From Actinomycetota bacterium (GTDB lineage: Bacteria; Actinomycetota; Acidimicrobiia; Acidimicrobiales; Ilumatobacteraceae), in contig JAQCGT010000010.1 of NCBI GenBank assembly GCA_027730505.1, positions 1 to 45,210 of the forward strand: a stretch of DNA of 45,210 nt, given 5' to 3'. Within the stretch, counting starts at the first letter, position 1; each line of letters starts with the position of its first letter. A model generated the notes under the pieces. That model saw only the letters and a list, made by a program, of their open reading frames with translations, searched no databases and was not told the origin of the DNA. Below are positions 23,908 to 34,400 of the stretch, in pieces. Both the position numbers and the translations under genes were made by a program.

Positions 23908-25088
23908 AGGCATTGCAGATTCGACGCAGTGTCCGTCGTTTTGGGATGGCGCGACTGACCTCGCCCCTGAGCCCATCTGGAGCTGTCCGTGTTGGACCGG
24001 TGGAACTGACAGACGTTTCCGAGCCGGCACGGCCGCCCGGCCCCGGGTGGCATCGGTTCGAGACGTCGCTCGCCGGAATCTGTGGATCTGATCTCTCGCT
24101 CATCGACGGGCATGCGTCGAGCTACTTCGATGATTGGGTGTCCTTTCCATTTGTGCCCGGTCATGAGGTGGTTGGTCGACTCGAAGACGGGCGACGCGTT
24201 GTGCTCGAGCCAGTTCTCGGCCATGCAGCCCGCGGCGCAGTGCCTCCCTGGCCCGATGCGGCGCCCGGAGATGGACACGACTACGCACATCTCGTTACCG
24301 GACCTCTCGAACCGGGGATACAGACAGGTTTCTGCTGTTCCACGGGTGGAGGATGGTCGCCGTGGTTCTGGGCTCACGAGTCGCAATTGCACTTCCTCCC
24401 AGACCACATGCCTGATGAACGAGCCGTGCTCGTGGAACCGATTGCCGGCGCCGTACACGGCGCAGTCATGGCTGCGAACTCGCCGACTGAGCGCCGAAAC
24501 GGCGTGATCGCAGTGCTCGGTGCAGGAACCATGGGACTCGCCTCGATCGCCGCTGTGCGTCAACAGATTCCCGATGGGCTCATCGTGGCCGGAGGGCGCT
24601 ATCCACATCAGCTCACCTTGGCGAAGGAGTTTGGAGCCGACGTCGTCACCGACGGTGGTGGGCTGGCTCGTGCTGTACGACGAGCCACCGGCTCACACCG
24701 AATTGGGGCCGCACTCTCTGGAGGCGCCGATGTCGTCATCGACGCCGTGGGCAGCTCTGAATCGATCAGCGGTGCGATCACCATGGCTCGTCCCGGCGGG
24801 ACGGTGGTGCTTCTCGGTATGCCGGCCGAGGTCTCACTTGACTTGACCGCCCTGTGGCATCGTCAGGTCAATCTCCGCGGCTGCTACACCTACGGAACCG
24901 AACTGGTGAACGGACAGCCCGTGCGCACGTTCGACATCGCCGTTCAACTCGCTGACATGATCGGTGCCGAGCGCCTGTTGAGCGCGACCTATCCACTCGA
25001 ACGCCACGTCGATGCGCTCGCCCATGCGGCTGCCGCGGGTCGACGAGGCGCCGTGAAAATCGCATTTGACCTGAGGGGGGCCAACTAG
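23904..25088 (+). CDS. zinc-type alcohol dehydrogenase (MDR family) lacking the structural-zinc cysteines
   Basis: 394 residues, medium-chain dehydrogenase/reductase. Catalytic-zinc ligands are visible in GICGSDLSL (cysteine) and PGHEVVG (His-Glu), with NAD(P) loop VLGAGTMGL. The lobe that normally has four structural-zinc cysteines reads GHAARGAVPPWPDAAPGDGHDYA, with His/Ala/Pro in place of cysteines, so structural zinc appears lost. Likely oxidises or reduces an alcohol/aldehyde, plausibly the product of the upstream reductase (inference). ATGA overlap with that gene; its TAG stop abuts the next ATG. Confidence 0.82.
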   Translation: MKALQIRRSVRRFGMARLTSPLSPSGAVRVGPVELTDVSEPARPPGPGWHRFETSLAGICGSDLSLIDGHASSYFDDWVSFPFVPGHEVVGRLEDGRRVVLEPVLGHAARGAVPPWPDAAPGDGHDYAHLVTGPLEPGIQTGFCCSTGGGWSPWFWAHESQLHFLPDHMPDERAVLVEPIAGAVHGAVMAANSPTERRNGVIAVLGAGTMGLASIAAVRQQIPDGLIVAGGRYPHQLTLAKEFGADVVTDGGGLARAVRRATGSHRIGAALSGGADVVIDAVGSSESISGAITMARPGGTVVLLGMPAEVSLDLTALWHRQVNLRGCYTYGTELVNGQPVRTFDIAVQLADMIGAERLLSATYPLERHVDALAHAAAAGRRGAVKIAFDLRGAN

Positions 25089-26675
25089 ATGCCACGTCCC
25101 GGATTCGTCCTTGAGGTCGATCGATCGACCCCGCCGATGCTGTTCTGGCATGGGGAACGCTTCAGTCTGGAGCGCTTACCCGCTGATCGGTCTCGCGTCA
25201 TCTATCCGCCGGAGCCTCTTGAAGGCCTCCGCGATGTCGAGGGTGCAATCTCACACGCACTTGAGAACCCGATCGACATGGATCCACTCCGCGCATTGCT
25301 GCGTCCCGGAATGGTCCTGACCATCTGTTTCGACGACGTAAGCCTGTCGCTGCCAAAAATGCGCCGTCCCGACTCGCGCCAACGTGTCATCGAAGCTGTG
25401 CTTGATCTCGCAGCGGAGGCAGGGGTCGACGATGTCCACATCATCGCTGCGCTCGGCCTACATCGGCGCATGCATGACCATGAGTTGCGGCACGTGCTCG
25501 GCGACCGAATCGTCGACGCCTTTGGTCCGATTGGGGCGCTCTACCAGCACGACGCCGAGGATCACGAGAATCTGACCGTGGTGGGCACGACCGATCACGG
25601 AGAGGTGTTGGAGATCAATCGTCGTGTGGCAGAGTCCGACCTCGTTGTCTACGCAAACGTCAACCAAGTGGCGATGGACGGCGGTTGGAAATCGCTTGTC
25701 ACCGGCGTTGCGTCGTATCGGTGTCTCAGCCACCATCACAACCCGGAGTCGCTCCGCAACACCCGAAGCCTGATGGACAGGCATCACTCAGCGCTGCATC
25801 ACTCGATCTGGAGACTCGGCGCCGTGCTCCGCGATCAAGGTCCGCCGGTGTTCCAGGTCGAAACCACCATCAACACCGACGCATTTCCGTCGCCGTTCGA
25901 TTTCCTGTCAAAACGCGAATGGGAGTGGACTGCGCGCGATCGCGCCACGTACCTCGCAACGTCCGCCTCGCTCAATCGCCTTCCCAGACGGGCAGCACGC
26001 AAGATCATGCATTCGATCGAGGCTCCGTACGCCATGACGGGGATCAATGCAGGTTTCACGGAGTCGGTTCATGAACGGACGCTCGCCGATGTGTACCGGC
26101 AACACCTGGTCGAGGTGGAGGGCCAGACCGACATCTTGACGATGGGCATACCGTTCATCAGTCCGTACAACCCCGACTCGATCATGAATCCCATTCTCGT
26201 CATGTGCATGGGTCTCGGGTACATGTTCAACATGTACCGCAACAAACCGTTGGTGCGCGAGGGCGGCGTGGTCATCATGACGCATCCGACGTACCGAGAT
26301 TTCAATCCGGTGCATCACCCGAGTTACATCGACTTCTTCGATGAAGTGCTGACTGACACCACCGACCCAGTGGTCATGTCGGAGAAATGGGAGAAGAAGT
26401 ACGCCGAGGACGAGTGGTATCGCCACCTCTATCGAACCGGTAACGCATACCACGGTGTGCACCCGTTCTATGCCTGGTACTGGGGCGCGCACGGGCAGCA
26501 ATGGGCCGGTCGGGTGATCATCGTAGGTGGCGACCCCTCGACGGTTCGACGGCTCGGATTCACCCCAGCATCGACCATGGCGGACGCCTTTGAACTGGCC
26601 TCTGACGTGGTCGGGCGATCACCGACGATCTCCCACCTCCACGTTCCCTCGGTCCTGGTCGCAGATGTCACCTGA
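25089..26675 (+). CDS. LarA-like (DUF2088) nickel-pincer enzyme homologue
   Basis: 528 residues, longer than lactate racemase LarA (about 425). The LarA N-domain is recognisable: CFDDVSLSLPKM (80-91), ALGLHRRMHDHEL (121-133), LYQHDAEDH (151-159), and GWKSLVTGVASYRCLSHHHN (199-218). K201 and H217 are 16 residues apart, the spacing of the LarA lysine and histidine that hold the nickel-pincer nucleotide (K184/H200). H125 and H154 may be further active-site histidines. The DxTR arginine that binds the lactate carboxylate in LarA is not present (DDVSLS). So cofactor binding looks kept and substrate changed. Cofactor genes larB, larC and larE are not in the window. It starts directly after the dehydrogenase stop; its 3' end overlaps plsC-like gene by 11 bases. 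Confidence 0.78.
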   Translation: MPRPGFVLEVDRSTPPMLFWHGERFSLERLPADRSRVIYPPEPLEGLRDVEGAISHALENPIDMDPLRALLRPGMVLTICFDDVSLSLPKMRRPDSRQRVIEAVLDLAAEAGVDDVHIIAALGLHRRMHDHELRHVLGDRIVDAFGPIGALYQHDAEDHENLTVVGTTDHGEVLEINRRVAESDLVVYANVNQVAMDGGWKSLVTGVASYRCLSHHHNPESLRNTRSLMDRHHSALHHSIWRLGAVLRDQGPPVFQVETTINTDAFPSPFDFLSKREWEWTARDRATYLATSASLNRLPRRAARKIMHSIEAPYAMTGINAGFTESVHERTLADVYRQHLVEVEGQTDILTMGIPFISPYNPDSIMNPILVMCMGLGYMFNMYRNKPLVREGGVVIMTHPTYRDFNPVHHPSYIDFFDEVLTDTTDPVVMSEKWEKKYAEDEWYRHLYRTGNAYHGVHPFYAWYWGAHGQQWAGRVIIVGGDPSTVRRLGFTPASTMADAFELASDVVGRSPTISHLHVPSVLVADVT

Positions 26676-27690
26676 CCCGACGCGCTTCCGGCGTCGTTCG
26701 ACCGAGCGTGCGCAGCGATCACTTGGACAAGCAGAGCAGGTGATCAAGGCAGCCTCCCGTCCCCTGGCGAAGTACGGATTCCCCTGGAGGGCGCCCACCG
26801 TGCCGCGCGGTGTCGAGGTTCCGGAGAAGCCCTCGACGTTGGGGCCCGACTACGACACGGACTGGGCCCGAAGACCTAGCTCAGTGTTGATGCGTGCCGC
26901 CCTCATCGCTGGTCCGATACGCATGCTCACCGTTGCGCTGGCCCGACCAGAAGTTCTCGGCCTCGATCGTCTCACAGACCTGCAACGCGTCGCAGAGCCT
27001 GAGCCCGTCATCTTCGCCCCCGATCACCACAGCCACCTCGACACGATGGTGATGATCAGGGCAATTCCAGCAGTGTGGCGTCGCGATCTTGTCGTGGCAG
27101 CGGCTGCTGACTACTTCTTTGACCGGCGATGGAAGGCTGCCTTCTCAGCCCTTGCGCTCAATGCCATCCCGATCGACCGAGAGGCGACCGGACGACGCTC
27201 CGCCGAGCTGTTTCGGGATCTGCTTGAGGAGGGCCACAGCCTGCTGATCTATCCAGAGGGTGGTCGGTCACCCGACGGGTGGGGCCAGCCATTCAAGGGC
27301 GGCGCCGCCTACCTCGCCTCACGAACAGGAACGCCCATCATCCCGGTTCACATTGAAGGCACCGGTGCCGTGTTCGGTAAGGGCATGCGGCGCCCTCGCC
27401 CTGGTCGAACGCGTGTCGTCTTCGGGCGCCCACTTCGGGCCGGACCTGACGAGTCGACAAGACACCTCAACCAGCGCCTCGAGACCGAGGTGGCGAGACT
27501 GGCGGAGGAGTCGGTCTCTGATTCATGGTCCGCAGCGCGAGCGGCAGCAGCGGGAAGTCTTCCCACGAGGACAGGACCAGCGGTCAGCGGCTGGCGTCGG
27601 TCATGGCTACTCGCCGAACGGCGACGCGCCGAGGTGTCGGGTCGAAGCTCGAGACCACAACGGTCGTGGCCCGATCTCGGGCAGCGTTGA
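26665..27690 (+). CDS. PlsC-type 1-acyl-glycerol-phosphate acyltransferase
   Basis: 341 residues, LPLAT superfamily, membrane-associated. HX4D catalytic motif H121-HSHL-D126, motif II region around NAIPIDR (166-172), motif III YPEGGRS (196-202) and motif IV TPIIPVHIEG. About 115 N-terminal residues, polar then hydrophobic (75-100), precede the catalytic core, longer than plain PlsC. It transfers an acyl chain from CoA/ACP to a hydroxyl, normally of a glycerophosphate. ATG 26665 overlaps the LarA-like gene by 11 bases, marking it as the fourth operon gene. The stop is one base from the convergent LysM gene. Confidence 0.82.
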   Translation: MSPDPTRFRRRSTERAQRSLGQAEQVIKAASRPLAKYGFPWRAPTVPRGVEVPEKPSTLGPDYDTDWARRPSSVLMRAALIAGPIRMLTVALARPEVLGLDRLTDLQRVAEPEPVIFAPDHHSHLDTMVMIRAIPAVWRRDLVVAAAADYFFDRRWKAAFSALALNAIPIDREATGRRSAELFRDLLEEGHSLLIYPEGGRSPDGWGQPFKGGAAYLASRTGTPIIPVHIEGTGAVFGKGMRRPRPGRTRVVFGRPLRAGPDESTRHLNQRLETEVARLAEESVSDSWSAARAAAAGSLPTRTGPAVSGWRRSWLLAERRRAEVSGRSSRPQRSWPDLGQR

Positions 27691-27691
27691 G

Positions 27692-28273
27692 TCAGCAGCC
27701 GCTCGACGGGATCAACAGCGTCCCGCCAAGAAGGAAACTCGAATAGACGGGATTCGTTGCGTTGGCCCGGGCAAGGTCCTCGATGCTGATGCCGTACGAA
27801 TTCGCCACAACGGTCGGGTTGTCGCCCTCCACTACCGTGTGCTCAGACGTGGTACACGTGCCGGAACCATCTGCCGTCTGGGTCACCCGCTGACCAGCGA
27901 TGACGCTTGGCATCATCGCTCCTGGGGGAATGACGATGGTTCCGCCGATCGGGAAACTGTTGTAATCGGGATTCTGGGAGTTCGCCGAATTCAGGTCGCC
28001 GAGCGAGATGCTGTAGAGGTCCGCCAGATACGACGGGTTGTCCCCTGACGTGATCGTGTGCGAGTAATCCTCGTAGATCATTCCCGGAACCGTCGTTGTC
28101 GTGGTCGGAGTAGTCGTCGTGGTCGTCGTGACGAGTTCCTTCACTACGTAGGACGTGGGCTGGATCGGTGCAACCGTGGCGGCGGTTGACGCTTCATCAC
28201 CGGCGCAACCATTGAGAGACAACGCCGTCGTCGCCAAAGCGACGATGGCGAATACGAGTGAACGGCCGCTCAT
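27692..28273 (-). CDS. LysM-domain lipoprotein
   Basis: 193 residues. N-terminal lipoprotein signal (1-22) with lipobox-like LNGC, lipidated C23; a low-complexity threonine-rich linker (49-62), then two LysM modules (about 71-115 and 144-188), each with the DNPxxxAxxYxISxxDLxxAN pattern. It should sit on the outer face of the membrane and bind peptidoglycan. Cysteines 140 and 193 could form a disulphide. A TAGCCT -10 lies 6 nt before the ATG. Confidence 0.85.
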   Translation of the reverse strand: MSGRSLVFAIVALATTALSLNGCAGDEASTAATVAPIQPTSYVVKELVTTTTTTTPTTTTTVPGMIYEDYSHTITSGDNPSYLADLYSISLGDLNSANSQNPDYNSFPIGGTIVIPPGAMMPSVIAGQRVTQTADGSGTCTTSEHTVVEGDNPTVVANSYGISIEDLARANATNPVYSSFLLGGTLLIPSSGC

Positions 28274-28279
28274 GGTGTC

Positions 28280-28285
28280 AGGCTA
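28280..28285 (-). promoter_or_regulatory. -10 element, leaderless start of LysM lipoprotein
   Basis: TAGCCT on the minus strand, 6 nt before the ATG at 28273. Confidence 0.5.
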
Positions 28286-28318
28286 TGCGCTCGCGCCCAC
28301 TCACATCGGTCACCACCA

Positions 28319-29770
28319 TCAGACGAGAGGACGACTCGTCGGATCGACCGGCCTCATGAGCCTCGTCTCGCCCATCAAGAACTCGTCAACGCCCGCCGCC
28401 GCTGCCCGACCCTCGGCGATGGCCCAAACGATGAGGCTCTGACCGCGGCCCATGTCTCCGGCAACGAAGACACCTGGAACATTTGACATGTATTGATCGT
28501 CGCGGGCCACGTTGCCTCGCTCGTCAAGAGCGATACCCAACTGCTCGAGCCACGACCCCTTCTCGGGGCCAACGAATCCGAGCGCCAGGAAGACATAGTC
28601 GGCGGGCAACACCTGATCGGTCCCCTCAACCTTGGTGAATCGGCCGTCGACCATTTCGACCTCGTGGATGGCCAGTCCGGCGACTGCGCCGTTGCCGTCA
28701 TCGATGAAACGCTCGGTGTTCACGCTGTAGATCCGCTCCCCGCCCTCTTCATGCGCTGAGGAGACGCGATAGACCATGGCGTACTGCGGCCATGGGTTGC
28801 CCTCTCCGCGCTCGGCTGGCGGGCGGGGCATGATCTCAAGCTGCGTCACTGACGCTGCCCCCTGTCTCAGCGCTGTGCCCAAGCAATCGGCACCGGTATC
28901 CCCGCCACCGATGATCACCACGTGCCCACCGGCCACGTCTATCGGACTGCGTTCCATGTCGCCCAATTGCACCCTGTTCGCATTGGGCAGATACTCCATC
29001 GCCTGATGGATGTTCTGAAGCTCCCGACCCGGCACCGGGAGATCCCGCCACGACGTTGCCCCGCATGCCAGCACGATCGCATCGTGGGACGCTCGCAACA
29101 CATCGATGTCGATGTTCTCACCCACCACGGCTTCGGTTCGGAATTCGGTACCTTCGGCGCGCATCTGCTCGAGGCGTCGATCGATGTGATGCTTCTCCAT
29201 CTTGAATTCAGGAATTCCATAGCGCAGGAGCCCGCCGATCCTGTCGGCACGCTCGAGAACGACGACGTCGTGACCGGCTCGGGTCAACTGCTGGGCTGCC
29301 GCAAGTCCCGCAGGTCCTGAGCCGACGACCGCAACCCGACGACCAGTTCTGACGCTCGGGATCTGCGGCTGCACCCACCCTTCCGCGAATGCTCGGTCGA
29401 TGATTTCGACCTCAACCTGCTTGATGGCAACTGGGGGTTGATTGATTCCAAGGACGCAGGCGGATTCACATGGTGCGGGACACAGGCGTCCGGTGAATTC
29501 TGGAAAATTGTTGGTGGCATGCAGTCGGTCAATTGCTGCACGCCACTGATCTCGATACACGAGATCGTTCCAGTCAGGGATCAAATTGCCAAGCGGACAA
29601 CCGTTGTTGCAGAACGGAATTCCGCAGTCCATGCAGCGACCGGCCTGAACGGCGACCTTGTCGGTCGGGAAGTCCTGGTAGACCTCCTTCCAATCCTTCA
29701 GCCGAACGGGGACCGGCCGTCGCTCGGGAAGCTCCCGATCCCAACGAAGAAACCCGGATGTCTCACCCAT
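28319..29770 (-). CDS. gltD: glutamate synthase small subunit GltD
   Basis: NADPH-oxidising flavoprotein subunit of glutamate synthase, feeding electrons to GltB. 483 residues. N-terminal iron-sulphur cysteines in [17 protein letters not shown] and [15 protein letters not shown] loop [17 protein letters not shown] loop [11 protein letters not shown], and a C-terminal FAD motif [12 protein letters not shown]. It overlaps the end of gltB by eight bases (ATGGGTGA), so the subunits are translationally coupled. Confidence 0.96.
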   Translation of the reverse strand: MGETSGFLRWDRELPERRPVPVRLKDWKEVYQDFPTDKVAVQAGRCMDCGIPFCNNGCPLGNLIPDWNDLVYRDQWRAAIDRLHATNNFPEFTGRLCPAPCESACVLGINQPPVAIKQVEVEIIDRAFAEGWVQPQIPSVRTGRRVAVVGSGPAGLAAAQQLTRAGHDVVVLERADRIGGLLRYGIPEFKMEKHHIDRRLEQMRAEGTEFRTEAVVGENIDIDVLRASHDAIVLACGATSWRDLPVPGRELQNIHQAMEYLPNANRVQLGDMERSPIDVAGGHVVIIGGGDTGADCLGTALRQGAASVTQLEIMPRPPAERGEGNPWPQYAMVYRVSSAHEEGGERIYSVNTERFIDDGNGAVAGLAIHEVEMVDGRFTKVEGTDQVLPADYVFLALGFVGPEKGSWLEQLGIALDERGNVARDDQYMSNVPGVFVAGDMGRGQSLIVWAIAEGRAAAAGVDEFLMGETRLMRPVDPTSRPLV

Positions 29771-32700
29771 GCGCTGCCTCCATGACCCTCTTCATCGTCT
29801 CGGCCTCATCGAGGCCCTGGCTTGCTGCCAGGTTCATCACTTCGAGAACGCGGCGGTAGTCGCTGGGCATCACCTTGCGGAAACGACTGATCTCGACGCT
29901 CCAAGATGCAAGGAGTCGGGCAGCGACGGCGGAGCCAGTTTCCTGGGAGTGCCGCTCAACGAGTTCGCGTAGGTACTGCCGGTCTTCGTCGGTCAGGGTC
30001 TCGATGTCAACCATCTCAGAGTTCACCCGGCGATCGAAATCACCGGATCGGTCGTAGACGTACGCAACACCACCGGACATTCCCGCGCCGAAATTTCGGC
30101 CCGTCTCACCGAGCACCACGACAACGCCACCCGTCATGTATTCACAACCGTGATCGCCGATGGCTTCGACAACAGCGACCGCACCAGAATTTCGAACACA
30201 GAATCGTTCACCAACGACGCCTCTGATGAACATCTCGCCACCGGTTGCTCCGTATCCGATGACGTTTCCAGCGATCACTTGCTCTTCGGCAACGAAGGGT
30301 GAGCCAGGCGGTGGAGCGATGATCAACCGCCCGCCCGACAGACCCTTTCCGACGTAGTCATTGGCATCGCCATGAAGGCGCATCGTCACACCAGACGGGA
30401 CGAATGCTCCGAAGCTCTGACCCGCAGAGCCGGTGAAGTCGATGGTGATGGTGTCGTCAGCAAGTCCAGCTCCCCGGTGCCTCCGTGTGATCTCATGACC
30501 GAGCAAGGTGCCCACTGTCCTGTTCACATTTCGGACGGGGACCTCGAAACGAACCGGAGTTCCCGTGTCGATGGCATTCTGCGCCAACTCGATCAGACGA
30601 ACGTCGAGCGCTGACTCCAAACCGTGGTCTTGACCGGTCGTGCAGTGGAGGCTCTGGTCGTAACGATTCTCCCCGACGGCCAAGATCGGAGAGATGTCTA
30701 GATTCGACGCCTTCCAGTGGTCGACAGCAGGCTGAACATCCAGCACCTCGACATGGCCGACCATCTCATCGACTGACCGGAAGCCCAACTGTGCCATGAG
30801 TTCGCGAACCTCCTCGGCGATGAACTCGAAGAAGTTCACGACGAATTCTGGCCGTCCGGTAAAACGCGCTCGAAGGTCCGGATTCTGGGTTGCGATCCCG
30901 ACCGGGCAGGTGTCGAGGTGGCAGACCCTCATCATCACGCAACCGGATACGACGAGAGGGGCGGTTGCAAACCCGAACTCCTCGGCACCGAGGAGCGCTG
31001 CGATCACGACATCGCGACCGGTCTTCATCTGACCGTCAGCCTGAACCACTATGCGATCACGCAGGCCATTGAGGACCAATGTCTGTTGGGTTTCGGCGAG
31101 CCCGAGTTCCCACGGCCCTCCAGCATGTTTGAGCGAGGTCAACGGCGACGCTCCGGTGCCGCCGTCATGGCCGCTGATCAGCACCACGTCAGCTTTGGCC
31201 TTTGACACACCAGCGGCAACCGTGCCGACGCCCATCTCTGCAACCAACTTCACATGGATTCGAGCCGCCGGATTGGCGTTCTTGAGATCGTGGATCAGTT
31301 GCTTCAGATCCTCGATCGAGTAGATGTCGTGGTGCGGCGGGGGGCTGATGAGACCGACGCCCGGTGTGGAGTGCCTCGTCTTGGCAATCCAGGGATACAC
31401 CTTGTGTCCAGGCAACTGACCACCCTCGCCGGGTTTCGCTCCCTGGGCCATCTTGATCTGGATGTCGTCGGCGTTCGTCAGGTACTCCGCCGTCACCCCA
31501 AAGCGACCTGAGGCCACCTGTTTGATAGCGGAGCGACGCTGCGCGTCATAAAGACGGTCCGGATCTTCGCCACCCTCGCCGGTGTTCGACTTTGCCCCTA
31601 TGCGATTCATGGCGATGGCGAGGGTCTCATGGGCTTCCGCCGAGATCGACCCGTACGACATGGCGCCGGTGGAGAATCGCTTCATGATCTCGGCCGCCGG
31701 TTCTACCTCGTCGAGTGGGACCGGCGGACGCGCGGAGTCAAAGCGAAACAGACCTCGCAGCGTGGCAAGACGAGCGGATTGGTCGTCCACCCGGCTCGTG
31801 TACTCCTTGAAGATGTCCCAACGCCCGCTGCGGGTGGCGTGCTGAAGTTTGAACACCGTCTCTGGATTGAAGAGATGGTGTTCACCTTCTCGTCGCCACT
31901 GGTACTCACCGCCGAGTTCGAGGCGTCGATGCGCGCGTTCCTCTGGACGATCGGGGTTTGCGCTTCGATGGCGCTTGGCCACCGACTCGGCGACCTGATC
32001 GATTCCGATGCCTCCAATCCGACTGATCGTGCCGGTGAAATGGCGGTCGATGAGAGTCGAGCCGAGGCCGATGGCCTCGAAGATTTGTGCGCCCGTGTAC
32101 GACGCGACGGTCGAAACGCCCATTTTGGACATGACCTTCAACACACCCTTGCCGCAGGCCTTGATGTAGTTGCGGACCGCAATGTTCGGGTCCATTCCGC
32201 CAAGACCGTGCATTCCCTCGCTGATCAGGTCCTCAATGGACTCGAAGGCGAGGTACGGGTTGACCGCACCAGCGCCGAATCCGATGAGGAGCGCCATGTG
32301 GTGGACTTCTCGGGCGTCACCTGCTTCAACGACGAGGCCCGCCATGGTGCGCTGCCGAGTGCGAACGAGGTGGTGATGGACCGCCGAGGTCAACAGCAGT
32401 GATGGAATCGGCGCCCAGTCCACGTCGGCATTTCGATCGGACAGCACGATGACTCGAGCTCCACGTTCGATCTCTGTGGAGACCTCCTCGAAGATCTCTG
32501 TCAATCTGCGTTCGAGCCCAGCTCCCCCCTCGGTGACGCGGTAGAGCCCGCGCACCTCGTGCGCAGTGAGTTCTGGACGCCCTCCCTCATCACCGGCGTG
32601 GATGATCTTGGCGAGTTCGTCGTTGTCGATGATCGGGAACGGGAGCGCCAGCTGACGGCAACTCCCGGGGCCAGGATCGAGCAGATTGGCCTCTGGTCCG

Positions 32701-34304
32701 ATCGAGGAGGACACAGCAGTCACAACTTCTTCCCGTATGGCATCGAGAGGGGGATTCGTCACCTGCGCAAAGAGTTGTTGGAAGTAGTCGAAGAGAAGTC
32801 GCGGTCGTTCGGACAAGACCGCCAGCGGCGTGTCGGTTCCCATCGAACCAATCGGCTCCAAGCCCTTGCCCGCCATGGGGGCGATGATCACCTTCAGTTC
32901 CTCGTGGGTGTATCCGAACATTTGCTGGCGTCGCAGAACGCTGTCGTGGCTGAAGACACGATGCTCCCGCTCGGGAAGGTCGCTCAGTGAGACCATGCCC
33001 TGTTCGAGCCACTCGGCGTACGGGTGCTCGGCAGCAAGCGACTTCTTGATCTCCTCATCGTCAACGATGCGACCCTCGTTGGTGTCAATGAGGAACATCC
33101 GTCCCGGCTGCAGGCGGCCCTTCGTGACAACCCGCTCTGGCGGAATGTCCAGAACACCAACTTCAGAGGCCATGATCACGAGATCATCGGCCGTCACCCA
33201 GTATCGGCTGGGCCGTAACCCATTTCGATCGAGCACTGCTCCGATGACCCGCCCATCGGTGAAGGTCACGCTGGCTGGCCCGTCCCAGGGTTCCATGATC
33301 GATGCGTGGTAGCGGTAGAAGGCACGCCGATCCGGGTCCATCTCGTCATTGTTCTCCCACGCCTCGGGAATCATCATCAACACGGCGTGGTGAAGCGGCC
33401 GGCCGGCCAGGTGGAGCAGTTCGAGCACTTCGTCGAATCGCGCCGTATCTGAGCCCCCGGGGGTACAGATCGGAAAGGCACGCTCGAGGCCGGGGAGGTT
33501 CTCACTTGCTGCCAGAGCTTCGCGGGCCCTCATCCAATTCTGGTTCCCCTGAACCGTGTTGATCTCACCGTTGTGAGCGACAAATCGATACGGGTGTGCA
33601 AGCGGCCACGACGGGAATGTGTTGGTAGAGAATCGCGAGTGAACAAGCAGGAGCGCACTTTCGGTCCGCTCGTCGACGAGGTCTGGAAAGAATCGTCCGA
33701 GCTGCGGCGTCGTCAACATTCCCTTGTACACAATGGTCCGAGACGACAGCGAGGGGAAGTAACACGCAAGTTCATTGAGCAATTCGTGCTCGGTTCGCTT
33801 GCGTGCGATGAAGGTCAGCCGATCAAGAGCGATATCGCTACGTCGATCGGGTGCCGCCACAACGAGCTGGCGGAAGATTGGCATCGCCTGAAGAGCGGTC
33901 TCACCGAGGCCTGCAGGGTCGGTGGGAAGATCACGCCACGCGATCACCTCAAGTCCCTCCTCGACCATGATCGCCTCGATCCGTGACATCGCCTCAGCCG
34001 CCTGGACGGCGTTGCTCGGCAGGAAGCAGATTCCGGCGGCGTAGCAGCCAGCGGGCGGAAGGACGTCCCCGAGCTCAGATCGCAGGAGACGATCGGGCAT
34101 CTGGATCAGGATCCCGGCACCATCGCCCGTTTCGGGTTCGGCGCCAGTTGCGCCACGATGCTCAAGGTTGGTCAGCGCCGTCAGCCCAGTGGTGACGAGG
34201 TCGTGGGACGCGACACCCTTGAGATGGGCGACGAAGGCGACTCCGCATGAGTCATGTTCGAACCGTGGGTCGTAGAGGCCGCGCTGTTCCGGATAGGTCT
34301 GCAT
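29763..34304 (-). CDS. gltB: glutamate synthase large subunit GltB
   Basis: Converts glutamine plus 2-oxoglutarate to two glutamates. 1,513 residues, the usual size. Domain order: glutamine amidotransferase (nucleophile C20 in HDSCGVAF, exposed by removing a 19-residue propeptide; about 20-420), central domain, FMN/synthase barrel with [13 protein letters not shown] and [14 protein letters not shown], cysteine cluster [17 protein letters not shown] for a 3Fe-4S centre, and a C-terminal GXGXG beta-helix ([31 protein letters not shown]). First gene of the gltB-gltD unit. The upstream gap 34305-34400 holds a possible TAGACT -10 (minus, 34373-34368) with a leader of about 60 nt. Confidence 0.97.
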   Translation of the reverse strand: MQTYPEQRGLYDPRFEHDSCGVAFVAHLKGVASHDLVTTGLTALTNLEHRGATGAEPETGDGAGILIQMPDRLLRSELGDVLPPAGCYAAGICFLPSNAVQAAEAMSRIEAIMVEEGLEVIAWRDLPTDPAGLGETALQAMPIFRQLVVAAPDRRSDIALDRLTFIARKRTEHELLNELACYFPSLSSRTIVYKGMLTTPQLGRFFPDLVDERTESALLLVHSRFSTNTFPSWPLAHPYRFVAHNGEINTVQGNQNWMRAREALAASENLPGLERAFPICTPGGSDTARFDEVLELLHLAGRPLHHAVLMMIPEAWENNDEMDPDRRAFYRYHASIMEPWDGPASVTFTDGRVIGAVLDRNGLRPSRYWVTADDLVIMASEVGVLDIPPERVVTKGRLQPGRMFLIDTNEGRIVDDEEIKKSLAAEHPYAEWLEQGMVSLSDLPEREHRVFSHDSVLRRQQMFGYTHEELKVIIAPMAGKGLEPIGSMGTDTPLAVLSERPRLLFDYFQQLFAQVTNPPLDAIREEVVTAVSSSIGPEANLLDPGPGSCRQLALPFPIIDNDELAKIIHAGDEGGRPELTAHEVRGLYRVTEGGAGLERRLTEIFEEVSTEIERGARVIVLSDRNADVDWAPIPSLLLTSAVHHHLVRTRQRTMAGLVVEAGDAREVHHMALLIGFGAGAVNPYLAFESIEDLISEGMHGLGGMDPNIAVRNYIKACGKGVLKVMSKMGVSTVASYTGAQIFEAIGLGSTLIDRHFTGTISRIGGIGIDQVAESVAKRHRSANPDRPEERAHRRLELGGEYQWRREGEHHLFNPETVFKLQHATRSGRWDIFKEYTSRVDDQSARLATLRGLFRFDSARPPVPLDEVEPAAEIMKRFSTGAMSYGSISAEAHETLAIAMNRIGAKSNTGEGGEDPDRLYDAQRRSAIKQVASGRFGVTAEYLTNADDIQIKMAQGAKPGEGGQLPGHKVYPWIAKTRHSTPGVGLISPPPHHDIYSIEDLKQLIHDLKNANPAARIHVKLVAEMGVGTVAAGVSKAKADVVLISGHDGGTGASPLTSLKHAGGPWELGLAETQQTLVLNGLRDRIVVQADGQMKTGRDVVIAALLGAEEFGFATAPLVVSGCVMMRVCHLDTCPVGIATQNPDLRARFTGRPEFVVNFFEFIAEEVRELMAQLGFRSVDEMVGHVEVLDVQPAVDHWKASNLDISPILAVGENRYDQSLHCTTGQDHGLESALDVRLIELAQNAIDTGTPVRFEVPVRNVNRTVGTLLGHEITRRHRGAGLADDTITIDFTGSAGQSFGAFVPSGVTMRLHGDANDYVGKGLSGGRLIIAPPPGSPFVAEEQVIAGNVIGYGATGGEMFIRGVVGERFCVRNSGAVAVVEAIGDHGCEYMTGGVVVVLGETGRNFGAGMSGGVAYVYDRSGDFDRRVNSEMVDIETLTDEDRQYLRELVERHSQETGSAVAARLLASWSVEISRFRKVMPSDYRRVLEVMNLAASQGLDEAETMKRVMEAAHG

Positions 34305-34400
34305 CGTGAGCTTTCCACTTGTCGGGGGACTTGGGTGGTGCTGGGACGACGCTGGCCCAGTTCTATGAGTCTAGGGGCGAGTCACCCCGGTGAACACCAA

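Noticed and set aside
23391-24608. 405-codon minus-strand frame across the reductase/dehydrogenase junction
   Set aside because: Low-complexity Arg/Ser/Pro composition and fully antisense to two well-supported genes.
28120-28135. Short Thr-codon repeat in the LysM gene as a possible simple-sequence contingency tract
   Set aside because: Codons vary within the tract, so slippage is unlikely; it is an ordinary low-complexity linker.
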